A DNA stretch of 5,573 nucleotides from Gelria sp. (GCA_012839665.1 DUMX01000107.1:1-5573), one strand, 5' to 3'; shown: positions 1 through 5,483, counted from the stretch's first letter. Numbers and translations: made by a program. Notes: a model not told the origin generated them from the letters alone.

Positions 1-73
1 CGCGGAAAACGCGGAATAGTAAGGATTTACGCGGATTTTTAATAAATAATTTTTGACACTGAAGAACACTGAA
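1..73. repeat. Degenerate short direct repeats
   Basis: CGCGGA occurs three times (1-6, 10-15, 30-35), and ACACTGAA occurs twice with a 10-base period (56-63, 66-73). Similar wording (ACGGAGATAGACACAGATT) is seen again at 313-331. Low-complexity, acacgga-like intergenic repeats of this sort are common in bacterial genomes and often give spurious ORFs. No coding frame with a ribosome binding site was seen here. That these belong to one decayed repeat family is an inference. Confidence 0.4.
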
Positions 74-82
74 TTTTATTAT
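53..82 (+). promoter_or_regulatory. Near-consensus sigma-A promoter upstream of the structured element
   Basis: A perfect -35 hexamer TTGACA (53-58) is followed after 18 bases by TATTAT (77-82), a five-of-six match to the -10 consensus. Transcription would start near 89-91, a few bases before the first arm of the inverted-repeat structure that begins at 96-98. It could drive a small RNA, or a leader of more than 300 bases for the Fe-S gene at 417. The -35 overlaps the ACACTGAA repeat, so a chance match in AT-rich repeat DNA is possible. Confidence 0.4.
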
Positions 83-95
83 ATTTTTTAAGGAT

Positions 96-229
96 AGCGA
101 AGGCTGCCGTGTACCCGTCTAGGGTGAAGCCTCCGCTACGAATCGCAAGGTAAAGACGAAATAGCTAGACAACCGACCAACTACCGGTAGCGGAGGCTTT
201 AGCCTTCGGTGGGAAACGAAGTTTCCCCC
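96..229. repeat. Structured inverted-repeat element (REP/BIME-like or structured RNA)
   Basis: Perfect 13-base inverted arms lie at 127-139 and 187-199. Perfect 8-base arms CGAAGGCT (98-105) and AGCCTTCG (201-208) enclose them. Between 98-105 and 127 sits a small hairpin, ACCC (113-116) with GGGT (122-125). The right half (187-208) alone is a palindrome with GTAG at its foot (187-190), the architecture of REP sequences. The left half (98-139) is its inverse, ending in CTAC, with a 22-base insert in its loop. Folded as a whole, it makes a three-way junction. Loop bases GTCTA (117-121) are complementary to TAGAC (166-170), a possible pseudoknot. A further hairpin, GGGAAAC-GAA-GTTTCCC (211-227), follows. 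The repeats are seen directly; identity as a RAYT-mobilised element or an RNA is inference. No transposase is present in the window. Confidence 0.5.
211..227. other. 7-bp hairpin with GAA triloop
   Basis: GGGAAAC (211-217) and GTTTCCC (221-227) pair perfectly around the loop GAA. A C-GAA-G triloop is known to give unusually stable DNA mini-hairpins. No T-run follows (CCA and then ATTCG), so it does not look like an intrinsic terminator. A similar hairpin with a GGA loop lies at 1805-1821. Confidence 0.5.
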
Positions 230-266
230 ATTCGTAATATCAATACAGCCATTTTCATGGGTGGTT

Positions 267-300
267 GCCGTGTGCCCTTCAGGGTATGGCCTCGGGCCAT
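267..300. repeat. Diverged partial copy of the structured repeat
   Basis: GCCGTGTGCCC (267-277) followed by AGGGT (281-285) and GCCTC (289-293) repeats the order GCCGTGTACCC (106-116), AGGGT (121-125), GCCTC (129-133) of the first element, with similar spacing. It can fold as GTGCCC-TTCA-GGGTAT (272-287) extended by GCC/GGC (267-269 with 288-290) around a two-base bulge. Alternatively ATGGCC-TCG-GGCCAT (286-300) forms a 6-bp stem. The GTAG-footed palindrome is not reproduced. The rest of this gene-free stretch (301-416) shows only a run of seven G (301-307), a short acggag/acacag remnant and the Shine-Dalgarno of the next gene. Confidence 0.4.
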
Positions 301-401
301 GGGGGGGTTAATACGGAGATAGACACAGATTATCGTATCCATAGGGCACGAGAATGTAGCGCTAATATATCAATACCATTAAATAAGGCTTTTGGAATTG
401 G

Positions 402-409
402 AAAGGAGG
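402..409 (+). promoter_or_regulatory. Ribosome binding site of the Fe-S gene
   Basis: AAAGGAGG ends seven bases before the ATG at 417. This fixes the start at 417 rather than at the internal ATG at 456, just before the first cysteine motif. Confidence 0.8.
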
Positions 410-416
410 GGGTGCT

Positions 417-1715
417 ATGGAGTTCAGGAAGTTACCTCCGGTTCAAGAACAGATCATGAAATGTGTACGCTGTGGTAAATGTCGTAGTGTTTGTCCCGTA
501 TTTGATGAAATCAGAAATGAAACTGCTGCACCCCGTGGCCATGTCTTTATGGTTCAAATGTTACGGGATGGACAGGTATCCCCCCGGCAAGAGGTGTATG
601 ACAGATTAGCCAATTGCCTGCTTTGTGAAACTTGTAGTGTCAACTGTCCTTCAGGTATCAATGTACATGAACTTAATGCTGCTGCCAGGTCATATATATA
701 TGAGGAAAACCCCAGCATAGGTAAGGAATTGATTTTTGATACTATGTGGACCAGACCTGCTTTATTAAGAACTTCAACCAAAATTATGAGTGGATTGCAA
801 AAGTTAGGTCTTCAATCCTTTGCTCGTAATACTGGTTTAACCCGTATTTTGCCTGGCGATTTACCCCGGGCAGAAAAAATAATGGAAAATATTCCCGCCC
901 GCCCGGCACGAAGTCGGTTGCGAAAAATTAATCGGGCTCGGGGGGAGAAGAAGTATACCGTAGGTTATTTCCTGGGATGCGGGACTGATATGTTTAATCC
1001 TGATGTAGCACTGGCTACTGTTGATGTGCTTACTCGTAATGGTTGTGATGTGCTGATACCACAAGATATGAAATGCTGCGGCCTACCACATATAGCCAAT
1101 GGTAAGATGGGCACCGCACGTTTATTAGCTGTTCATAATATTAAAATATTTAACTCCTATAATTTAGATTATATTGTCAGTGATTGCGCCTCCTGCACTT
1201 CGGCTCTTTCCCGCAAGAACATGGAATTTTTGCTGGGTGGATTAAAAATAGAGGATGAAGCCTATAATTTTTCTGAAAAGGTTATAGATTTAAATCGCTT
1301 CCTGGTTGAAATTATTGATATTGAAGTACCGGCAAACAAGAGCAAGGATAAAGAACAGACCCGGGTCACCTATCATGACCCCTGTCACCTGGCTAATGCC
1401 CAGGGTATAAAAGAGCAACCCCGTGAATTGCTAAAACGTATTCCTGGGATTGATTATGTTGAGATGAAAGATGCTAATCGCTGTTGTGGTGGGTCAGGAA
1501 CTTACAGCCTAACTCATTATGACCTGTCCATGAAAATACTAGATCGTAAAATGGATAATGTTATGGTTACTGGCGCCGATAAAATTGCCACCTGCTGCCC
1601 CAGTTGTAGCTTACAGTTGCGCCACGGTGTTAGCCGCCATAATTTTAAATGTGAAGTGGTTCATCCGGTGGAACTGGTTAGTCAAAGCTACCCCAAAACC
1701 CTGCCAGTGAAATAA
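417..1715 (+). CDS. (Fe-S)-binding protein, GlcF/LutA-like (glycolate oxidase iron-sulfur subunit family)
   Basis: This 432-residue protein has two ferredoxin-type CxxCxxCxxxCP motifs near the N-terminus (Cys16/19/22/26 and Cys67/70/73/77), which predict two [4Fe-4S] clusters. Two CCG (cysteine-rich) domains follow. The first has Cys188, Cys220-Cys221 and Cys257xxCys260. The second has Cys323, Cys356-Cys357 and Cys394xxCys397. Domain order and length match GlcF, LutA and related HdrD-like subunits. These pass electrons between a flavin-dependent 2-hydroxyacid dehydrogenase and a quinone, ETF or another Fe-S carrier. No membrane segment or signal peptide is seen, so it is probably cytoplasmic or peripheral. 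All expected cysteines are present, so it looks functional. Family members usually sit beside a GlcD-type FAD oxidase; here 416 non-coding bases precede it and a TtcA-family gene follows. The substrate cannot be told from sequence, so no gene symbol is assigned. Confidence 0.88.
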   Translation: MEFRKLPPVQEQIMKCVRCGKCRSVCPVFDEIRNETAAPRGHVFMVQMLRDGQVSPRQEVYDRLANCLLCETCSVNCPSGINVHELNAAARSYIYEENPSIGKELIFDTMWTRPALLRTSTKIMSGLQKLGLQSFARNTGLTRILPGDLPRAEKIMENIPARPARSRLRKINRARGEKKYTVGYFLGCGTDMFNPDVALATVDVLTRNGCDVLIPQDMKCCGLPHIANGKMGTARLLAVHNIKIFNSYNLDYIVSDCASCTSALSRKNMEFLLGGLKIEDEAYNFSEKVIDLNRFLVEIIDIEVPANKSKDKEQTRVTYHDPCHLANAQGIKEQPRELLKRIPGIDYVEMKDANRCCGGSGTYSLTHYDLSMKILDRKMDNVMVTGADKIATCCPSCSLQLRHGVSRHNFKCEVVHPVELVSQSYPKTLPVK

Positions 1716-1804
1716 AGGAAATAAGATGCGGGTATAGCAGATAAGGGTATTGCCCAAAATAGTGGTAATTTGTTGCTGCTGTGCCGGGGAATACTATTGT
1801 AAAT

Positions 1805-1850
1805 TATGAACGGAGTTCGTATCAGTGGTACCCGTAGGGTGTAGGGTGTA
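1805..1850. repeat. Two adjacent hairpins and a tandem heptamer, related to the upstream element
   Basis: TATGAAC (1805-1811) pairs with GTTCGTA (1815-1821) through one G-T wobble around loop GGA. ACCC (1830-1833) pairs with GGGT (1837-1840) around GTA. GTAGGGT is repeated in tandem (1834-1840, 1841-1847). The order AAC-G(A/G)A-GTT, then TTCGTA, then an (A/G)CCC...GGGT hairpin is the same as at 215-285. TACCCGT..AGGGTG also matches 112-126 apart from a two-base gap. It is probably a shortened, decayed copy of the same repeat family. The rest of the 1716-1883 gap shows no clear terminator or gene. Confidence 0.35.
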
Positions 1851-1883
1851 TTTAATTCTTAATTCAAATATTGAGGGATATTG

Positions 1884-2639
1884 ATGAGTAACCGCCAGAT
1901 AAAAGCAATATTTAGAAAAGTCCGGGATGCCAATTTAAATTATCACTTGATTGAAAATGGTGACCGGGTAGCAGTTGGACTTTCTGGAGGTAAAGATAGT
2001 TTTACCCTGCTCTACTTTCTGGATTTACTGCAGAAGCACACACCGCTACTATTTGAAATAGTGCCCATATATATAGACCTGGGATGGGAAAACGAAATTG
2101 ATTCCTTACAAGATTTTTGTAAATCTCTGGGCAAAGAACTGATAGTAGAGAAAACTAATATTGCCCGAATAGTATTCGATATCCGCAGAGAACATAATCC
2201 CTGTTCCCTTTGTTCCAACTTGCGCCGAGGAGCTATGAACCGAGTTGCCAAAAGACATGAATGTAACAAGGTTGCCTTGGGGCATCACCTGGACGATGTA
2301 GTACACACCCTTTTCCTATCCATATTATATGAAAGCCGTTTCCATGTATTTAAGCCTTCCACCTATTTAAGCCGAATGGATATAACTATGATTAGACCCC
2401 TTATTTATGTAGAAGAACGAGACATCCGTCTGTTTGTGGAGTTTATGGGCCTGAAAGTCGTGAAAAACCGGTGTCCTGCTGACAAATTAACTAAAAGACA
2501 TGAAGTAGCGAAAATCCTTGACCAAATGGAAGCCATGCATCCGGGAGCACGCCGCCACATTTTGGCCAGCCTGGAAAATGTAGGGCCGAACTGCTTCTGG
2601 CATCCTACTCCTAAAAACAAACCAGCAAAACCAGATTAA
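1884..2639 (+). CDS. ttcA: TtcA-family PP-loop ATPase (probable tRNA 2-thiocytidine synthase)
   Basis: The protein has 251 residues if started at the ATG at 1884. GAGGG at 1873-1877 lies six bases upstream of it, while the in-frame TTG at 1881 would be only three bases away. Residues 34-39 are SGGKDS, the P-loop of the N-type ATP pyrophosphatase fold. The segment before it (FRKVRDANLNYHLIENGDRV) is typical of TtcA. Cys107-x-x-Cys110 and a single Cys197 match the CxxC plus third cysteine that hold the [4Fe-4S] cluster in E. coli TtcA. GHHLDD (133-138) is the second nucleotide-fold motif. Known family members activate C32 of certain tRNAs with ATP and thiolate it. Firmicute homologues are shorter and less studied, so another tRNA or sulfur-transfer substrate is possible. 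The gene lies 168 bases downstream of the Fe-S gene and is probably transcribed separately, or by weak read-through. Confidence 0.82.
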   Translation: MSNRQIKAIFRKVRDANLNYHLIENGDRVAVGLSGGKDSFTLLYFLDLLQKHTPLLFEIVPIYIDLGWENEIDSLQDFCKSLGKELIVEKTNIARIVFDIRREHNPCSLCSNLRRGAMNRVAKRHECNKVALGHHLDDVVHTLFLSILYESRFHVFKPSTYLSRMDITMIRPLIYVEERDIRLFVEFMGLKVVKNRCPADKLTKRHEVAKILDQMEAMHPGARRHILASLENVGPNCFWHPTPKNKPAKPD

Positions 2640-2766
2640 ATTCCACTGGATTTGAAAGTTTTTCATTCATTACTATAACCTCCACAAATATATTTATGGT
2701 TAGCATAACATGTCTATCCTTACCATTTATCAGCAACTTTGGTGCTAATATGGTTTCACCTCTCAT
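2611..2766 (-). CDS. Doubtful small ORF with a strong internal Shine-Dalgarno
   Basis: A 51-codon minus-strand frame starts with ATG at 2766, preceded by AAAGGGGAG ending two bases before it. It overlaps the last 29 bases of the ttcA frame, antisense. Inside it, GGAGG (2683-2679) lies eight bases before an in-frame ATG at 2670. That second start would give only 19 residues (MNEKLSNP...). The product resembles no family I recognise, is hydrophobic at its C-terminal end and has no clear domain. It could be the surviving 5' end of a gene once divergent from lexA and cut off when ttcA came to lie here, a real small protein, or chance. Apart from this, 2640-2830 shows only AT-rich sequence with no convincing terminator. 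Confidence 0.17.
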   Translation of the reverse strand: MRGETILAPKLLINGKDRHVMLTINIFVEVIVMNEKLSNPVEFNLVLLVCF

Positions 2767-2831
2767 ATCTCCCCTTTGTCTAACTATGGGTCGTAACCAG
2801 AAATTTCAAAGTATTTTTTAAAATTTTTTAG

Positions 2832-2845
2832 CGAACGTATGTTTT
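2832..2845 (+). promoter_or_regulatory. LexA operator (SOS box)
   Basis: CGAACGTATGTTTT matches the Gram-positive LexA consensus CGAAC-RNRY-GTTYC except for one base at the end. The dyad AAC-GTAT-GTT has the required four-base spacing. It lies just upstream of the lexA -10 element, covering the -35 position, so bound LexA should block RNA polymerase. Autoregulation is inferred from this position and from known Bacillus LexA biology. Confidence 0.85.
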
Positions 2846-2859
2846 TTATTTGTAAACTA

Positions 2860-2868
2860 TGGTATAAT
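2860..2868 (+). promoter_or_regulatory. lexA extended -10 promoter
   Basis: TGGTATAAT contains a perfect TATAAT (2863-2868) preceded by TGN. The region 17 bases upstream (2840-2845, TGTTTT) is a poor -35 and lies inside the SOS box, so the extended -10 probably compensates. The transcript would start near 2875, leaving a leader of about 55 bases. Confidence 0.7.
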
Positions 2869-2918
2869 CTGGTCAAAGCTAATGCTTTGGTAACCAAACA
2901 AGAATAAAAATATCTTAT

Positions 2919-2923
2919 GGAGG
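2919..2923 (+). promoter_or_regulatory. lexA ribosome binding site
   Basis: GGAGG ends one base before the ATG at 2925 but seven bases before the ATG at 2931. Only the second spacing is usable, so lexA starts at 2931 (MNPKIS...). Confidence 0.75.
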
Positions 2924-2930
2924 TATGGAA

Positions 2931-3548
2931 ATGAACCCTAAAATAAGCGCAAGGCAACAGGCCATATTAGATTGTATCAAAGATAAAATTCAGCGTGACG
3001 GTTATCCCCCATCAGTACGAGAGATAGGCGAAATAGTAGGACTTAAATCCAGCTCTACGGTCCATGCTCATCTTATTCAACTGGAGGAGAAAGGCCTTAT
3101 AAAAAGGAATCCCACTAAACCACGGGCAATCATTCCGGTAGATATGATAGATAATGAACAGGAAATTGTCAGTAAAACTCTGGCTCTCCCTGTAGTTGGC
3201 AATATTTCTGCTGGAACTCCGATACTGGCTGAACAAAACATTGAAAGCTACCTGCCCATACCAATTGATTTTGTTGGTACAGGTACCCACTATATCCTTA
3301 AAGTAAAAGGAGATAGTATGATTGAGGCTGGTATAATTGATGGTGACTTTCTAATTGTCAGACAGCAGTCTGATGCTGCCAATGGCGAAATAATAGTAGC
3401 AATAATAGAAAATGAAGCAACCGTAAAAAGATTCTATCGTCAGGATGGTTACATAGAATTAAGACCCGAAAACAGTGCCATGCAGCCTATTAAAGTTGAT
3501 ACCGTAGAAATAGCTGGTAAGGTTTCCGGTTTGTTGCGCCGCATGTAA
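2931..3548 (+). CDS. lexA: LexA repressor of the SOS response
   Basis: The 205-residue length fits Gram-positive LexA exactly. The N-terminal winged helix-turn-helix (about residues 1-66) includes GYPPSVREIGEIVGL and SSSTVHAHL, the DNA-reading part. The C-terminal self-cleaving serine peptidase domain keeps the Ala94-Gly95 cleavage site, the nucleophile Ser129 in GDSM and the general base Lys166 in TVKRF. The family represses DNA-damage genes. RecA on single-stranded DNA triggers LexA self-cleavage and so induction. An SOS box and an extended -10 promoter lie just upstream, so it is very likely autoregulated. It stands as a single gene, convergent with glnA and separated from it by 39 bases (3549-3587), with no strong terminator hairpin there. 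All key residues are intact. Confidence 0.97.
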   Translation: MNPKISARQQAILDCIKDKIQRDGYPPSVREIGEIVGLKSSSTVHAHLIQLEEKGLIKRNPTKPRAIIPVDMIDNEQEIVSKTLALPVVGNISAGTPILAEQNIESYLPIPIDFVGTGTHYILKVKGDSMIEAGIIDGDFLIVRQQSDAANGEIIVAIIENEATVKRFYRQDGYIELRPENSAMQPIKVDTVEIAGKVSGLLRRM

Positions 3549-3587
3549 CTGACGGGACTATTGGTTTTTATTAACGCTGGGATAGTA

Positions 3588-4919
3588 TTAGAACTTCTCC
3601 AGGTACTCTTCAATCTCCCAGTCATAAACCCGGGAGCTATAACTCTCCCATTCCTTAATTTTAGCCAGTACAAAACGAGAATAAATATGTTCTCCCAAGG
3701 CCTCCTGGATAACTGTACTTTTTTCTAGCTCATGGATAGCCTCATAGAGGTTTTCTGGTAATGATAAAATATTATTTAGCTTACGGGTAGCCAGATCCAT
3801 TTCGTATATATTTTGTTCTACTGCCGGCGGTACTTCCAGGCCATTTTTAATGCCATCCAGGCCCGCTTTAAGAATAACTGCCAAACCCAGATAAGGGTTA
3901 CAGCTAGGATCCGGATTACGTATCTCTATACGACTGCCTGTACCACGGCGAGCGGGAATACGAATCAGAGGACTACGGTTGCGATATGACCAGGCAATAT
4001 ACACCGGAGCTTCATAACCTGGTACCAGGCGCTTATAGGAATTAACCGTTGGGTTAGTAATTGCCGAAATCGCCCGGGCGTGTTTTAATACCCCGGCTAT
4101 AAACTGCTTACACATCTGACTGAGGCCATCTGCACTTGAAGGGTCATAAAATACATTTTCAGAATCCTTAAAAAGGGACACATGCAGATGCATCCCAGAA
4201 CCAGCAATGCCGTATATAGGTTTAGGCATAAAGGTAGCATGAAGTCCATGTTTCTGTGCTACTGCCCGTACCACTATGCGGAAAGTAACGATATTATCGG
4301 CAGTAGTCAGGGCATCTTGATATTTGAAGTCGATTTCATGCTGTCCAGGAGCAACCTCGTGATGAGCAGCCTCAATTTCAAAACCTATACTCTGAAGAGT
4401 CTCTACCATGTCACGCCGAGCGTCTTCTCCCTTATCTACCGGGGGCAAATCAAAATAACTGGCTTTATCATGAGTCTCCAAAGTAGGTTGACCGTTTTCA
4501 TCCAGGTGGAAAAGGAAAAACTCGGGCTCAGGTCCTACAAACATGGACAAACCCATCTGGGCAGCTTCTTTTAATACCTTCTGCAAGACATAACGGGGTG
4601 AACCGATAAAAGGTTTATTATCAGAATCATAGACATCACATATTAACCGGGCCGTTTTTCCTTTGGAATTAAAGCTGCCCCAGGGAAGTATTAAAAACGT
4701 ATTAAAATCAGGTTTAAGATACATGTCCGATTCCTCAATACGCACAAAACCTTCAATAGAAGAACCGTCAAACATTAATTCCCCATCCAAAGCCTTTTCC
4801 AGTTGGTCACTGGTTATAGAGATACTCTTCATCACACCCAGGATATCAGTAAACTGTAACCTGATAAATCTGACATTCTCTTCTGTTACCTGCTGCATAA
4901 TCGATTTTTTATCCATCAT
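3588..4919 (-). CDS. glnA: Glutamine synthetase type I (GSI-alpha)
   Basis: This 443-residue enzyme condenses glutamate and ammonia to glutamine with ATP, acting as a cytoplasmic dodecamer. The beta-grasp N-domain has DGSSIEGF (51-58). The catalytic domain has the metal and glutamate ligands in EPEFFLF (131-137), HEVAPGQHEID (187-197) and KP..G..GSGMHLH (233-246). NPTVNSYKRL (289-298), GYEAP with flap Glu303, and RNRSPLIRIP (313-322) follow. Arg60 in GFVRIEESD corresponds to B. subtilis Arg62, which mediates glutamine feedback inhibition. The length and the lack of the extra insert and adenylylation loop of GSI-beta mark it as the alpha, Bacillus-like form. AAGGAG (4932-4927) is seven bases from ATG 4919, and a second ATG at 4916 is also possible. 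No GlnR-type TGTNA-N7-TNACA operator was seen upstream, and no glnR gene is adjacent. Confidence 0.97.
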   Translation of the reverse strand: MMDKKSIMQQVTEENVRFIRLQFTDILGVMKSISITSDQLEKALDGELMFDGSSIEGFVRIEESDMYLKPDFNTFLILPWGSFNSKGKTARLICDVYDSDNKPFIGSPRYVLQKVLKEAAQMGLSMFVGPEPEFFLFHLDENGQPTLETHDKASYFDLPPVDKGEDARRDMVETLQSIGFEIEAAHHEVAPGQHEIDFKYQDALTTADNIVTFRIVVRAVAQKHGLHATFMPKPIYGIAGSGMHLHVSLFKDSENVFYDPSSADGLSQMCKQFIAGVLKHARAISAITNPTVNSYKRLVPGYEAPVYIAWSYRNRSPLIRIPARRGTGSRIEIRNPDPSCNPYLGLAVILKAGLDGIKNGLEVPPAVEQNIYEMDLATRKLNNILSLPENLYEAIHELEKSTVIQEALGEHIYSRFVLAKIKEWESYSSRVYDWEIEEYLEKF

Positions 4920-4951
4920 AAAACCTCTCCTTCGGGGCTACCCCTTATTCA

Positions 4952-4981
4952 ATTATAATTTTCAGATAATTTCAGTGTTAA
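4952..4981 (-). promoter_or_regulatory. Probable glnA promoter
   Basis: Read on the minus strand, TTAACA (4981-4976, one mismatch to the -35 consensus) is followed after 18 bases by a perfect TATAAT (4957-4952). Transcription would begin near 4945, giving a leader of about 25 bases. It lies wholly in the gap between the DUF456-type gene and glnA, so glnA can be expressed apart from its upstream neighbour. Confidence 0.6.
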
Positions 4982-4997
4982 AAAAATTCTATTTTCT

Positions 4998-5483
4998 TTA
5001 AAATACCTTAATCAAGAACGCCGCCAGCATTACCAGGGATAAAGCCAGATTAAAAACTATACCAGAAAATAACCCCACCACAGTACCTAGCCCACTTCTC
5101 ATAGCTTTATTAAATTCCTGGCCAGCAATAAATTCACCAATACAGGCTCCCAGCCAGGGACCCAGAAATATTCCTATCGGCGGAAATGTTACCAACCCTA
5201 CGAAGGTTCCAATAATCGCACCCCAGACTCCATATTTACTGGAACCAAAATAACTGGCACCCAGAGCAGTTGACAAATAATCAACTAATAAAGAAAGTAT
5301 AGTAAGAGCCGCCATAACTACCACAAATTTACTATTAATAACTTGAAAACCCTCGTACCAGCCATAGGCAGCAATGCTGATAAAAATAAGCGGAATACCT
5401 GGAATAAATGGTATTACAGTTCCGGCAATACCCACCAAAATAACAACGATAGTGACGATTAAAGCGATGGTATCAGCACTCAT
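4998..5483 (-). CDS. DUF456-family small membrane protein
   Basis: Started at ATG 5483 the protein has 161 residues; AAGGTGG (5496-5490) is six bases upstream. The longer frame from a TTG at 5534 adds 17 mostly polar residues before the first membrane segment and has a weaker ribosome site. Hydrophobic segments lie at about 5-40 (two passes or a re-entrant hairpin around VIPFIPGIPL), 53-73, 84-115 and 130-158. Gly-rich signatures, GASYFGSSKYGVWGAIIG (75-92) and GPWLGACIGE (108-117), are those of DUF456 proteins. These are small integral membrane proteins without an established function; the Gly zippers suggest tight helix packing. The gene is upstream of glnA on the same strand with a 78-base gap, but glnA seems to have its own promoter, so a functional link is unproven. 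Confidence 0.8.
   Translation of the reverse strand: MSADTIALIVTIVVILVGIAGTVIPFIPGIPLIFISIAAYGWYEGFQVINSKFVVVMAALTILSLLVDYLSTALGASYFGSSKYGVWGAIIGTFVGLVTFPPIGIFLGPWLGACIGEFIAGQEFNKAMRSGLGTVVGLFSGIVFNLALSLVMLAAFLIKVF

Noticed and set aside
237..376. ATATCAATAC at 237-246 and 367-376 as a target-site duplication around a small mobile element
   Set aside because: A 10-base repeat is expected by chance several times in a window this size; the enclosed 120 bases have no terminal inverted repeats.
1..416. CRISPR array or tandem-repeat locus
   Set aside because: The repeats are short, irregular and inverted, with no constant repeat-spacer period.
265..459. Plus-strand 64-codon open frame before the Fe-S gene
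   Set aside because: It has no ribosome binding site, runs through repeat hairpins and a G7 run, overlaps the well-supported start at 417 in another frame and has no domain-like content.
1716..1740. Small ORF after the Fe-S gene (AAAGGA then ATG at 1725)
   Set aside because: The frame stops after three codons.
1808..1818. GAAC-GGA-GTTC as a second LexA operator
   Set aside because: The spacing is three bases instead of four, and the site fits better as a hairpin of the repeat family.
4934..4944. GGGG-CTA-CCCC hairpin beside the glnA ribosome site as a translational switch
   Set aside because: The stem has only four pairs with a three-base loop and does not cover the Shine-Dalgarno; there is no competing structure to make a switch.
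4182..5001. Plus-strand open frames opposite glnA (4182-4574 and 4663-5001)
   Set aside because: They are antisense shadows of the highly conserved glnA frame, with no convincing ribosome sites.
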